This document shows, in pieces, positions 1 through 12,869 of a stretch of 64,000 nucleotides of DNA. The first letter of the stretch is position 1. The number at the start of each line of letters is the position of its first letter. The position numbers and the translations under genes were made by a program. Source of the stretch: Stomorhina lunata (taxonomy: Eukaryota > Arthropoda > Insecta > Diptera > Rhiniidae); assembly GCA_933228675.1 (NCBI GenBank), contig OW121741.1, forward strand, positions 137,977,858 through 138,041,857, written 5' to 3'. Below the pieces are notes generated by a model. That model did not search any database, was not told the DNA's origin, and saw only the letters and a program-made list of their open reading frames with translations.

Positions 1-399
1 CTCTTAACTATAAATACCTTCACTTTTGTATGTTGTGTATTCGGAAAAACCATTTACCGGCTGTTTATTTAGCTAAGAAGAGAATACAACTCTTTCAATC
101 TTAAGTAATTCTCTTTAGAACATGTACAAATACCAATGAATTTCTCTTGCATTAAGGCGTTATTACGTTATGTTAAAGTCTATTTAATTTTAGGTGTAAA
201 TAGACTAACACACCCACATCTACCTAAACACATTCTTAGCTAAACACTATATAAATATACATACATATGCATGTATTAAATGTATCTATTAAGCCGGAAA
301 ATGTTGTTAACACGGCATTTTTTTCTTGAAAGAAAGTTGCCAGATTTATTTGCTGTAAAACGCAAATAGAAAAAAAAAATTAAAGACAATTTTTACTGT
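1..399. other. AT-rich intergenic DNA, no gene seen
   Basis: No open frame, RNA gene or clear repeat is seen here. Poly-A and poly-T runs become denser towards the array that begins near 400. Confidence 0.6.
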
Positions 400-3355
400 T
401 ATTATTTTTTTCTATGTAAAATTTTTAAAGAAAATTTTGTCAGAAAAATTTTTTGTACAATATTTTATACAAAAAATTTCCATTACTAAAAAATTTTCTT
501 TATAAAATTTTGATCGCAAAATTTTCTATACAAAATTTTTTATTTAAAATGTTGACCAAAAAATTTTCTATATAAAATTTTCAATACAAACTTTTGAAAG
601 AAAAATCTTTTAAATAAAATTTTGACCGAAAAAGTTTTCTATAAAAACTTTTGACCGAAAACCGAAAAGTTTTCTATATAAAATTTTGACCGAAAAATTT
701 TCTATATAAAATTTTGACCGAAAAGTTTTCTATATAAAATTTTAACCGAAAAATTTTCTTTATAAAATTTTGACCGAAAAATTTTCTTTATAAAATTTTG
801 ACCGAAAAATTTTCTATATAAAATTTTGACCGAAAAGTTTTCTATATAAAATTTTGACCGAAAAATTTTCTATATAAAATTTTGACCGAAAAATTTTCTA
901 TATAAAATTTTGACCGAAAAATTTTCTATATACAATTTTGACCGAAAAATTTTTTATATTAAATTTTGACCGAAAAATTTTCTATATAAAATTTGACCGA
1001 AAAGTTTTCTATATAAAATTTTGACCGAAAATTTTTCTATATAAAATTTTGACCGAAAAATTTTCTATATACAATTTTGACCGAAAAATTTTCTATATTA
1101 AATTTTGACCGAAAAATTTTCTATATAAAATTTTGACCGAAAAATTTTCTATATAAAATTTTGACCGAAAAATTTTCTATATAAAATTTTGACCGAAAAA
1201 TTTTCTATATAAAATTTTGACCGAAAAATTTTCTATATAAAATTTTGACCGAAAAATTTTCTATATAAAATTTTGACCGAAAAATTTTCTATATAAAATT
1301 TTGACCGAAAAATTTTCTATATAAAATTTTGACCGAAAAATTTTCTATATAAAATTTTGACCGAAAAATTTTCTATATAAAATTTTGACCGAAAAATTTT
1401 CTATATAAAATTTTGACCGAAAAATTTTCTATATAAAATTTTGACCGAAAAATTTTCTATATAAAATTTTGACCGAAAAATTTTCTATATAAAATTTTGA
1501 CCGAAAAATTTTCTACATAAAATTTTGACCGAAAAATTTTCTATATAAAATTTTGACCGAAAAATTTTCTATATAAAATTTTGACCGAAAAATTTTCTAT
1601 ATAAAATTTTGACCGAAAAATTTTCTATATAAAATTTTGACCGAAAAATTTTCTATATAAAATTTTGACCGAAAAATTTTCTATATAAAATTTTGACCGA
1701 AAAATTTTCTATATAAAATTTTGACCGAAAAATTTTCTATATAAAATTTTGACCGAAAAATTTTCTATATAAAATTTTGACCGAAAAATTTTCTATATAA
1801 AATTTTGACCGAAAAATTTTCTATATAAAATTTTGACCGAAAAATTTTCTATATTAAATTTTGACCGAAAAATTATCTATATAAAATTTTGACCGAAAAA
1901 TTTTCTATATAAAATTTTGACCGAAAAATTTTCTATATAAAATTTTGACCGAAAAATTTTCTATATAAAATTTTGACCGAAAAATTTTCTATATAAAATT
2001 TTGACCGAAAAATTTTCTTATAAAATTTTGACCGAAAAATTTTCTATATAAAATTTTGACCGAAAAATTTTCTATATAAAATTTTGACCGAAAAATTTTC
2101 TATATAAAATTTTGACCGAAAAATTTTCTTTATAAAATTTTGACCAAAAAATTTTTTATATAAAATTTTGAATGGAAAATTTTCTATATAAAATTTTGAA
2201 CTTAACATTCTCTATATAAAATTTTGCCGGAAAAATTTTCTATATAAAATTTGAAATTAAAATTTTTCTGAATAAATTTTGACAGAAAATTTTCTATATA
2301 AAATCTTGGCCGAAAAATATTCTATATAAAATTTTGACCAAAACATTTTCTATATAAAATTTTGACCGAAAAATTTTCTATATAAAATTTTGACCGAAAA
2401 ATTTTCTATATAAAATTTTGACCGAAAAATTTTCTATAAGATTTTGGCCGAAAAATTTTCGATATAATTGTAAATGAAATATTTTCTATATAAAATTTTG
2501 AAATAAAAATTTTCTATGTATAATTTTTAATGATAAAATGTGCAAAATTTATAACGAAAAACTTTCTGTATAAAATTTTAAACAAACAAATTTCTATATA
2601 AAATTTTTACCGAAAAATTCGGTATAAAATTTTTAACGAAAAATTTTCAATATAAAATTTCGACCGAAAATTTTCTATATAAAAATTTGAACGAAAAAAT
2701 TTTCTTTATAAAATTTTGACCAAAGAATTTTCTATATACAATTTTGAACACAAATAAAATTCTAAATATAAAATTTTGAATGTGAAAATATTCTGTATAA
2801 AATTCGAAACTAAAAATTTTCTGTATAAAATTTTGAATTTAACATTTTCTATATAAAATTTAAAACGAACAATTTTCTATATAATATTTTGAGCGAAAAA
2901 TTATTAATGTACAATTTTCTATATATAATTTGGACCACAAGATTTTAAACAAAATATTTTCTGTAAAAAAAATTTTAACGAAAAATTTTCTGTATAAAAT
3001 TTTGAACAAAAAATTTTCTATATAAAATTTTGACTGAAGAATTTTCGGTATTAAATTTTGAAAAAAAAAAAAATTATTATTCCATAAAAAATTTTGACCG
3101 AAAAATGTTCTATATAAAAATTTGAACGAAAATTTTTCCTTATAAAATTTTCTCCAAAAAATTTTCTGTATAAAATTTTGACTAAAAAATTTTCCATATA
3201 AAATTTTGACCAAAAAAATTTCTATATGAAATTTTGACCAAAACATTTTCTGTATAAAATTTTGAACGAAAATAAAATTATAAATAAAAATTTTCTTTAT
3301 AAAATTTTGAATGTGAAAATTTTAAACAAAAAATTTTCTATATAAAATTTTGGAA
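400..3355. repeat. 28-bp AT-rich minisatellite array A
   Basis: Tandem array with a 28-bp unit containing TTTTGACCGAAAAA followed by TTTTCTATATAAAA. The centre (about 1130-2130) is nearly homogeneous. Both flanks decay gradually, and after 2450 the units carry many substitutions and indels. The short lysine- and phenylalanine-rich open frame at 2860-3246 on the minus strand is a by-product of the repeat and not a gene. Confidence 0.97.
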
Positions 3356-4819
3356 AATTTTTTTAACGAAACTGAATATTTTATAAACTAAAGCATAATC
3401 TTTTGACAAAAGTAAAAAGGATCGGAACTGGGGAAGTTTCTACCGCATTCAAGTATCGAGTATCTTTTTGTGAAGGTGGGTTATTTGAAACGAATCTTTT
3501 AGTCAATGGTAGTAGTTTGGAATAAATATTCTAGGATCTATTCAAGGGAACATTCTTATCAGCGTCTGCCTTTAGAACTTTTAAGGTAAAGTCTTCAAAC
3601 TTTGATCATAAATTTGTCCTATTAATGATCCAGTTAAATCCTATTAATAGGTTGCAAGTCGAAACACATATGACCTTTATACTTGTTTGATGGTTATATG
3701 ACAACTTGTCATAAATCTTTAAATTATATTAACTTTGACATTCAAACCTTCAATACAAATGATAGAATATTCGTTCATGCAATTTAAAAAATTATGTTAC
3801 CATTCATAAGAAATTACAGGTTGAATTCAATTTAATTCAATTCAATGTCGTATGTAATTGAAATAAAATTATAAGGATAAATGAATGTAATGAATGCATA
3901 AATGATATCCTTGCCTTCTTTACATTTTTTTATTATCGTAATAAAAACAATATTATTTTTTTATTTAAAGCAAAAAAATGGTAATTTTAGATGAATGGAA
4001 AAAAGAATTCTTTATAAATCTAGTCAATAGTTAATAAAATGAAAGTGAAATTTATAAAAAATACAAATATACTTATTTAGATACATTCATTCATACTCAT
4101 TTACAATTGTTTGAAAGAAAAGTTTCAATGTTTGATTGTTGGTTTAAGTCGTATCTTTTAGATTTAGTATTTAAAAGTTTGTCATTTCTCTTGTTGCTAA
4201 CGTTAAAAATAAAAGTAAAATAAACTTGAATATCATTTTCTTCTACTGATTCTTGGTTTTATTCAAAATTTTCCATTTCTTCTTTATTTTCTTTATGTTT
4301 TTGTAGGACAAACAAATTGTTGTAAGGACGTTGTTGTTTTCGTTGTTTCTAAGTGTTTGTTGTTTTGATGGTGTTGGCAACAAAATTTATCAAAAAATGT
4401 GGGTCATACCAAAAACACAACAAAAACAAAAAGAAATTCTTCGTGTGAGCGAAAATTAAAGTACAAAACACGCCAAGTTTCTGAATCTCATAGAACAGTC
4501 AAATGATTGAACGAATGAATGAATGAAAGAATGACTGGATGAATGCATGGATGAATGAATGAGTGCTTGGGAATAAATAGAGTGTGGTCGTGGTCTCGGT
4601 TTGCTTTTTTTTTGGATTTTGTTAATGTTAAGAAAAACCACAGTATAATTTTAGGCGCCTACATGACATTATTGTTACAAAATTATTTATTTGCTTCGTC
4701 TGTAATCAAGTGTTTGGAGTTATTAATTATGACAAGTAATTTTAAAAACGTGTAATATTTTTCTTTTTAATTATGTTGGCTTAAATCTTTACAATTTTTT
4801 TTCTTTTGTTTGTGTAGAC
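3356..4819. other. AT-rich intergenic DNA with an (AATG)n-like microsatellite
   Basis: Unique-looking A+T-rich sequence. A degenerate AATG/GATG tetranucleotide run lies at about 4506-4565 and produces two small overlapping open frames on opposite strands, neither with protein-like composition. No gene is supported. Confidence 0.6.
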
Positions 4820-7800
4820 AATTTTCTATACAAAAAATTTTTATGGAAATATTAATATTTTAATCAAAAATGGTTTGGCAAATATTTGTAAATATAAAAT
4901 ATTTGTTATATATAAAATTTTTCGTTAAAAAATATAAATAAAAATTTTTAGCACCAGAATGTTTATTTAGAATATTTTTTAGGAACAAAATATTTGTAAT
5001 AGAAAATGTTGAATATAAACATTTTTTTTAAGAACACTTTTCGGTACAAAAGATTTTTTATAGAAAATTTTTTGTTTTTGTTCGGTATTTTTTCGATATA
5101 AAAAATTTTTTATAGAAAACTATTCGGTAGAAAAAATTTTTTTTAAGAAATTTTTTAAGTATAAAAATTTGTACATTGAGAAATTTTCAGTATTAAAAGT
5201 TTTATATAGGTATACAATTTTTATATAGAAATATTTTGATATAAAAATATTTTTAGAAAATTTTCTGGCATAAAAAATTTTTTATTAAAAATTTTTAAAC
5301 ACAAAAAATTTTTCGGTAAAATTTTTTTACATAGAAAATTTTTAATAGAAATTGTATAACAAAATATTTGATATAAAAATTTTTTATATAGAAACATTTT
5401 CGATAAAATTTTATACAGATTATTTTCGATAAAATTTTTATATAGAAAAATTTTCGATAGTAATTTTTAGATTTTTATTAGTTTTCTATATAAAAATTTT
5501 ATCGAAAATTTTTCTATATTAAAATATTTTTTTTCAAAAATTTTTCTATCTAAAAATAATTATCGAAAATTTTTCTATATAAAAATTTTATCGAAAAATT
5601 TTCTGTATAAAATTTTATAGAAAATGTTTCTATATAAAAAATTTTCGATACAAATTTTTTATTTTTTTTAAGCATTTTTTATAAAAAACCTTCGAAATAG
5701 ACAATTTATATATAGAAACAATTCTTGATAAAATTTTTATATTAACAAATTTTCGAGAAAAATTTTTATATGAAAAAATTTTTGATATAAAAATTTTCCA
5801 TTTAAATATTTTTATATAGAAAAATTTTCGATATAAAGATTTGAATATTTTTTATAAAAAAAATTTCGAAATTAAAGATATTCGATAAAAATTTTTATAA
5901 AGAAATAATTTTTGATAAAATTAAATAATTTTCGATTAAAATTTTTTTATAAAAAAATTTTTGATATAAACATTTTCCATTTAAAAATTTGTATAAAAAA
6001 GAATTTTGGATATAAAAATTTTTATATAGAAATATTTTTGATAGAAAAGTTTTCAATAAAATTTGTATATAAAAAAAATAGATTTTTTTATAAAAAAATG
6101 TTCAATATAAAAATTTGTTTATAAAAGATTTTTTTTTTCGATATAAAAATTATTCGATATAATTTTTATATTGAAAAATTTTCTATATAAAATTTTCAAT
6201 AAATTTTTTTTATAAAAAACCTTCGAAATAAAAAATGTTTAAATAGAAAAAATTTTTGATAAAATTTTTATATTCAAAAATTTTCGAGAAAAATTTTTAT
6301 ATGAAAAATTTTTTGGTATAAAAATTTTCCATTTAAAAATTTTTATATAGAAAAAGTTTAGATATAAGGATTTTTATGTTTTTTTATAAAAAAATTTTCG
6401 AAATAAAAGATTTTCGATAAAAATTTTTGTAAAGAAATAATTTTTGATAACATTTTTATATTAAATAATTTTCGACAAAAACTTTTTTATGGAAAAATTT
6501 TTGATATAAAAATTTTCCATTTGAAAATTTGTATAAAGAAGAATTTTCGAAATAAAGATTTTTATATAGAAAAATTTTTGACAGAAAAATTTTCGATTAA
6601 ATTTTTATATAAAAAAATTGATTTTTTTATAAAAAAATGTTCAATATAAAAATTTGTATATAAAAGATTTTCGATATAAAATTTTAATGTAGAAAAATTT
6701 TCAATATAAAAATTTTTATAAAGAAAAATTTTCGATATAAATTTTTATATAGAAAAATTTTTGATATAATTTTTATATTGAAAATTTTTGTATATAAAAT
6801 TTTTGATAAAAAATTTTATATAGAAAAATTTCGATAAAATTTGTATATAGAAAAATTTTTGATAAAATGTTTATATAGAAATATTTTTGATAAAATTTTT
6901 GTATAGAAACATTTTCGTTAAATTTTTTTTTTATATAGAAAAATTTTCGATTTAAAAATTTGTATATGGAAAAATTTGTATGTAGAAAAATTTTTCATTT
7001 AAAAAAGTTTACATATAAAAATTTCGATATACAAATTTGTATATAGAAAACTTTCAAATCAAAAATTTTTATATAGAAAAATTTTATACAGAAAAATTTT
7101 CGATATACAATTTTTTACACAGAAAAATTTTCAATATACAAATTTTTATATAGAAAAATTTTCGATATAAAAATTTTTATACAGAAAAATGTTTGATATA
7201 AAAATTTTTGTATTGAAAAATTTTTAACATAAAAATTTTTATAGAAAAATTTTCGATGCAAAAATTTGTATAAAGAAAAATTTCCGATATAAAAATTTTT
7301 ATACAGAAAAATGTTTGATATCAAAAGTTTTATATAGAAACATTTTCGATATAAAAATGTTTATATAGATAAATTTTCGATATAATAATTTTTATATAGA
7401 AAAAATTTCAATAAAATTTTTATATAAAAATTTGTACATGGAAAAATTTTTATATAGCAAAATTTTCGATAAAAACATTTTTGTATAGAAAAATTTTTTA
7501 TTGAAAAATTTTCGATAAAATTTTTATATAAAAAATTTTCTATAGAATTTTTATGTAGAAAAATTTTCAATAAAATTTTTGTATAAAAAATTTTCGATAA
7601 AAATTTTAATATAGAAAAATGTTTATATCAAACAATTTTATATAAAAAGATTTTCGGAATAAACATTTTCGATAAAATTTTTATATAGAAAAACTTTCGA
7701 TACAAATTTTCTATTTTTTTTATAAAATAATGTTCGATATAAAAATTTTTGTATACAAGATTTTCAATACAAAATTTTTATATAGAAAAATTTCGATAAA

Positions 7801-7905
7801 ATTTTTATATTAAAAAATTTTCAATAAAAATTTTTGTATGGAAAGTTTTTGGTTAAAAATTTTCGATATAAAAATTTTTTATATAAAAATTGTAGATACA
7901 TAGAA
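4820..7905. repeat. Diverged AT-rich minisatellite array B (about 27-29 bp)
   Basis: Degenerate tandem units built from AAATTTTTATATAGAA and AAATTTTCGATA. Period varies and indels are common, so this looks older than array A. Short Phe/Lys/Ile/Tyr-rich frames on both strands (for example 5912-6124 plus, 7115-7324 minus) are translations of the repeat. Confidence 0.93.
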
Positions 7906-8452
7906 AAAATGTTTACAATTTAAGAGTAAATAATGCAGATTTTGACAACATATGACATAACTATGGGAACACATTTGGGTAACTTCGGACTACTTTGAGT
8001 AGTTTCGTTATCCCACGAAAATGAAACTAAAAACTTTATATAAATTGACGTCAAACAAATTAATTTATGATTTTAATGAATTTAGGGTTTAAATGATTGA
8101 ATTTCTATAAACTTTAATATTTTGCAAATTAGCATATGAGACCTAATTGGTATGTTTGAATTAAAAAAAAAATTTTTTTGCTAAAAACCTTTATAAAACA
8201 CTTGAAAATAATAAAACATTTGGAATTAATAGGAAGTAAACAAAATAAAAACAGATTAAAAATTAATGTTTTTCATAAAATTAATAAATTTAATCTTAGT
8301 CATAAAGAAAACATTGATTCTCACATGAATGACATAAACAACTCCGGTATTAACCGATTTGATCGAGTGTGACTAAAACGCTCTACTACAGTGCAGTCTT
8401 AACCAAAGAAATCAGGTTAATACTCGTATCTATATATATTTTAATGCATTAA
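7906..8452. other. Intergenic DNA, no gene seen
   Basis: Lies between array B and the mariner-type element. The Lys/Asn-rich 64-codon frame at 8178-8372 has no recognisable domain and A+T-driven composition. Confidence 0.55.
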
Positions 8453-8454
8453 TA

Positions 8455-9760
8455 ATGGGTGTTTTTTTTAGAGGTATAGAACTTCGAATTGAAATAAAAC
8501 ACAAGAAAATCGTTTTAATGTCCATCAATTTGGCTTTATTGGAAGGATAATTTTATGCCATTAATGTTTAAATATGATTTCGGGCATGTGGCCGCCGCGG
8601 CTGGCTCGAATAAAGCCAATTCTACAGGTTCAATTTTCAACTACTTTTTCGAGCATATGGGGCCGTATGTTGGCAATAACGCCACGAATGTTGGCTTCCA
8701 AGTCCCCTAACGTTTCTGGTTTGTTGGCGTAGACGAGCGACTTCACATATCCCCAAAGAAAATAATCCAGTGGTGTCAAATCGCACGATCTTGGTGGCCA
8801 ATTGACAGGTCCATTCCGCGAAATTATGCGCTCATCGAATGTTTCCTTCAATAAATCAATTGTGACGTGCGCTGTGTGGCATGTAGCGCCGTCTTGTTGG
8901 AACCACAACTCATCCACATTCATGCCATCCAAATGGGGAACAAAATAGTCGGTTATCATGGCTCTATACCGGTCTCCATTTATGGTAACTGACTCTCCAG
9001 CATTATTTCGGAAGAAGTATGGCCCAATGACTCCACCAGCCCATAGAACACACCAAACAGTCAGTTTTTGTGGATGTAATGGCGTCTCAAGGGTCTCATG
9101 TGGATTCTCTTCACTCCAAATGCGGCAATTTTGCTTGTTGACGTAGCCATTGAACCAAAAATGAGCCTCATCACTGAACAAAATTTTGCGATGAAAATCA
9201 GCATCGAGATCAATCTCATTTTCGGCCCATACACCAAAATTACGACGCATTGCATGGTCTCGCGGCTTTAATTCTTGCACAAGCTGGATCTTGTAAGGTC
9301 GCAAGCCAAGATCTTTGCGCAAAATCTTCCATAAAGTTGATGGACAAAGCTCCAATTGCTGTGCACGGTGGCGAATCGATTCATTCGGGTCCTCTTCAAC
9401 ACTTTGCTCTACAGCGGCAATTGTTTCTTCGGTGCGCACTGTTCGACGTCGCTGCGGATGCGTATTATCACATAGAGTAAACGTAGTGCGAAAACTATCC
9501 ATGGTTAACCGAATTAATTGCTCTGATGGACGATTATGTCGACCATAAAATGGACGGAGCTTGCGGTAAACTTCGCGAACTGAACCATTATTTTCGAAAT
9601 AAATTTGCACGATTTGCAAGCGTTGTTCTTTTGTCAACCTGTTCATGATGAAATGGCAAACCAAACTAAATATTAATCACTGACAACAGCTGACAAAATG
9701 GCCGCCAGTTAAAAAATTGATGCCAACTTAAAGTTCTATACCTCAATAAAAAACACCCGA
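8455..9760 (-). mobile_element. DD41D mariner-type transposon, full length
   Basis: A 1306-bp element bounded by imperfect 30-bp terminal inverted repeats (8455-8484 and 9731-9760). Both ends share GGGTGTTTTTT and then GAGGTATAGAACTT. TA dinucleotides at 8453-8454 and 9761-9762 form the target-site duplication expected for Tc1/mariner elements. It contains one uninterrupted transposase gene on the minus strand. Size, TIRs, TSD and ORF all agree with a complete autonomous copy. Confidence 0.93.
8630..9664 (-). CDS. Mariner-type transposase, DD41D class (rosa/visitor-like)
   Basis: DDE/D transposase that would cut and paste its own element at TA sites in the nucleus. The 344-codon frame has no stop or frameshift. 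The start is either the first ATG (9664) or the ATG six codons downstream (9646), whose MNRLTKEQR start looks more natural. An N-terminal helix-turn-helix region (about residues 10-125) precedes the catalytic domain. Visible catalytic motifs are LFSDEAHF, then WFQQDGATCH, then CDLTPLDYFLWG. I count 41 residues between the second and third aspartates, which points to the DD41D group (the rosa element of Ceratitis is the example I recall) rather than mariner DD34D. Intact frame and well-preserved TIRs suggest recent activity, but transposition competence is not shown by sequence alone. Confidence 0.93.
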   Translation of the reverse strand: MVCHFIMNRLTKEQRLQIVQIYFENNGSVREVYRKLRPFYGRHNRPSEQLIRLTMDSFRTTFTLCDNTHPQRRRTVRTEETIAAVEQSVEEDPNESIRHRAQQLELCPSTLWKILRKDLGLRPYKIQLVQELKPRDHAMRRNFGVWAENEIDLDADFHRKILFSDEAHFWFNGYVNKQNCRIWSEENPHETLETPLHPQKLTVWCVLWAGGVIGPYFFRNNAGESVTINGDRYRAMITDYFVPHLDGMNVDELWFQQDGATCHTAHVTIDLLKETFDERIISRNGPVNWPPRSCDLTPLDYFLWGYVKSLVYANKPETLGDLEANIRGVIANIRPHMLEKVVEN

Positions 9761-9762
9761 TA

Positions 9763-11214
9763 AAATTATTTAAGATTATCACGTGCCAAAAATAATAATA
9801 ATGCTAATTTTTTATCAAGTGAAAAAAGCAAAGAAAAAGTTTTGAACCTTAAAGTTATGTTGTCGTCTTTCCTAATGGGGATTTAAAAAAAAAAAACTGT
9901 AAAAAAGTTTGATTGCTTACCCAATTTTCGGAACATTATTTCGTTCAAACTTTTATTCCGGCACGAGTTCCGATTAACTTCGGTTATGTTTAAGGCACAC
10001 TAAGACCCATTTAATATCAATTTTAAGATCTAGAGAAAGAGACGGTCTAGTCTTTATGTGGTTATGTTAATATTTTCTTGCAATTTTGTTGCTTTAACTG
10101 TTTATACTCGTAGTTAAGTATTTCTTTGAAACATAAATGGGTTTTTCCAACCTTAAGCCTACTCATGGGGAAATTTTAATGAAAATTATTCAAGCACATC
10201 CACACTCACACAGATACTGAGTAAATATCTCTCTGACATAGCCATTAAATAAAATCAATATTTTATTTCATAAGACAACGACAACGGACGACAGTTTCGC
10301 TATTGGGAAAAGCGATAGACAGACAGACAGACAGACACAAAGTAAATAAAGATTCAATAGCAATCGGAACCATCATTGATTTGTAACGAATTTGCAAACA
10401 TTCACTCTTTTATGAATATCTAATAAAAGATACATATTTTATATGTAAAAATAAAATAAATTTGTTTTATAAATTTTTTTCTCCATTTTCCCCAATAGCC
10501 AATTGAATAATAGAAACAACATATACATACATACATATGTTGCATGCAACGAGAGGAAATGTCGGAAATAGTTACAATCAATGTTTAGCAGTTGCTTATT
10601 CAATTCCATTCAATTCAATGCCACTTGTTGAGATTATAATAAATTTTTGAATTTATTTATTTATTTATGTAAAATCTTAAATTTGATGTTTTCATGTTAA
10701 ATTTTTATAGAGAAGGACTTTTTGATAAAAGCAAAACATTACTCACGGTCATATGGCTAATATTTTAAGGTTATTTGCTTTTTCAATTTTTTATAGATCA
10801 TTAAAAAGTTTTTTATTGGCAGCAAATTTTTGTTAACAGGAATTGGTTGAAGTCTTTTACGGAGATTTTCACATTAAAAAGTATGTGTTTTATATTGGTT
10901 CTTATGTTAACGAACTTTTTGTTACTCGTTTCGGAAGGATTTTTTGTATAAAGTTTATGTAAAATATCAGAGCTGCAAAAGAATGATACAAAATTTGGAT
11001 ATATTTAGTTCGAAAATTGAATGAAAAGGTTTTTAGAATTAGAACCCATTTCTTAATTACACTGTGCTCGATTTTCACAACTTTTTTACCGGCAAAAGAA
11101 GACCTAGTTGTACAGATAAATCGGTTGGAAATAATATATTTTGTTTGCAAAAAAAAAAATTTTTTTGAAAAATTTCAAAAATTTCTTTTTTCAAAAAGTT
11201 TTTTTTGAAAACAA
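9763..11214. other. AT-rich intergenic DNA, no gene seen
   Basis: No supported gene. A short GACA microsatellite lies at about 10316-10336. The 82- and 63-codon frames near 10902-11208 overlap on opposite strands, are A+T-rich and show no domain. From about 11140 the sequence runs into poly-A and the end of an interspersed repeat. Confidence 0.6.
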
Positions 11215-11574
11215 AAAAAACAAGTAAGAGTGATATATTCGGCTGTGCCGAATCTTATATACCCACCATCAAATTGTGTTAAATTTAGAAAAATCTCTCA
11301 TATATCTACAAGGGTGGGGCTAATTCAAAATGTGGAAAAATTCGAAAAAAGTTGTTACGCTAGTTGTTAGCAAAATATTTGGACTAAATTCGGTTGCAGG
11401 AGCTTTATAGTTCAACACTTAAAAGTATGTAAGAGGTTTCCCTAGTATTTACTTTGTACAAAATTTAATCTCATAACCTGGTGTAGTTTAGCATTAATAG
11501 TCTGTTAAATACTATTCGTTTAGCTTAATATTTAGTTAGGGTAAACATGTTGATAGTAATGCGACAGGTCCATA

Positions 11575-12869
11575 AAGAGTGTTCTAAAAAAAATATGCAT
11601 TTACTATTTTAGACAAAATTTATCCATAGTGCAAGAAATAAATTATTTTTTGATCAAGTTAGTTTCTATAGATGTCAGATACTATTATTTTAGAAATTAT
11701 TAATTTTCAATAGTTATTTCAATCAAAATGGACTGCGAAAAAAAAGTTCGTGAAAATATAATTAAAACTTTTTAAAAAAATCCGTCATGGACTTTTAAAA
11801 AAATAGCTAAAAATTTGAAAGTTGACCCTCGAACGGTTTCTAATGCCATCAGACGATATAAGTAAAACCTGAGCATTAAAAGAAAACCTGTATCAGGGAG
11901 GAAAAAAGGTCCTACAGATATTGGTAAGGCAAAAGAAGTCGAGCGACTCTTTCGAAGAGCGCCTAACACTTCTTTAAGAAAAGCAGCTCGTACGGTGAAA
12001 TGTTCTACGAATTTTGCACATAGAGTCAAAGCTTATGCTGGACTGAAGACATACAAAGTCCAAAAGGTTCCAGATCGCAATGCTATAAAGAACTTAGAAG
12101 CAAAAAAGAGAGCGAAAAAATTGAAGTCTGATTTTATAAAAAAATACACCTGTTGTGTGATGGATGATGAAACATACGTACTGGCAGACTTTTCTCAACT
12201 TCCTGGTCAAGATTTTTATGTTGCTGATAAACGGGGCAATGTTCGGCAAGAGTTTCGCACAAAAAAACAAACAAAATTCCCTAAGAAGTTTCTCGTGTGG
12301 TAAGCTATTTGCAGTTGTGGCAAAAGAAGTAAAGTATTTGTGGCATCTGGCACAATAAACACAGAAATTTATATAAAGGAGTGCCTACAAAAGCGGTTGT
12401 TACCCTTTTTAAGAGAGCACAGAGTGGCTACATTCTTTTGGCCCGATTTGGCATCATGCCATTATGGAAAAAAGGCACTTGAGTGGTACTCAAAGAATAA
12501 TGTCATTTTTGTACCACGAGAGGCAAATCCATCTAACTGTCCAGAACTTCGGCCTGTGGAAAGGCATTGGGCTCTGATAAAAAAGGAATTGAAGAACACA
12601 GGAAAGATTTCCAAGAACATGTCCGATTTTAAGCGCAGGTGGAACACATGCTCCAAAAAGGTATCAGAAGCAACTGTAAAATCTTTAATGGGAGGGTTTC
12701 CGAAAAAAGCCGATAATTTTGCAAAACCCGAGTACTAAGTTATCATTTTAATGCTAAATTATTTTGTATAATATGTCATTATATTTGCGTATTTTGTAGA
12801 GTTTTTATATTAAAAGGTTTGATTTTTATTTAAGAAAATCCAACTACAAATTTTATTTAGAGCACTCTT
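11575..12869 (+). mobile_element. Tc1-like transposon, DD37E type, degraded
   Basis: A 1295-bp element bounded by TA (11573-11574 and 12870-12871). About 20-bp terminal inverted repeats begin AAGAGTG(T/C)TCTAAA at both ends. It holds a full-length transposase frame broken by three nonsense codons. It sits inside the interspersed repeat at 11215-14425, so it inserted later than that repeat. Confidence 0.9.
11728..12738 (+). pseudogene. Tc1-like transposase, DD37E type, three in-frame stops
   Basis: Reading from the ATG at 11728 to the TAA at 12736-12738 gives 337 codons in one frame with no net frameshift. In-frame TAA codons lie at 11773-11775, 11863-11865 and 12301-12303. An N-terminal helix-turn-helix (including FKKIAKNLKVDPRTVSNAI) precedes a catalytic core with CVMDDETYV, FWPDLASCHY and CPELRPVERHW. 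I count 37 residues between the second Asp and the Glu, which fits the ITmD37E-type groups. The third stop probably replaced Gln, since Trp-Gln-Ala-Ile is what I expect for relatives at this point. An otherwise clean frame means the loss of function is recent, or that this copy is mobilised by intact relatives elsewhere. Confidence 0.88.
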
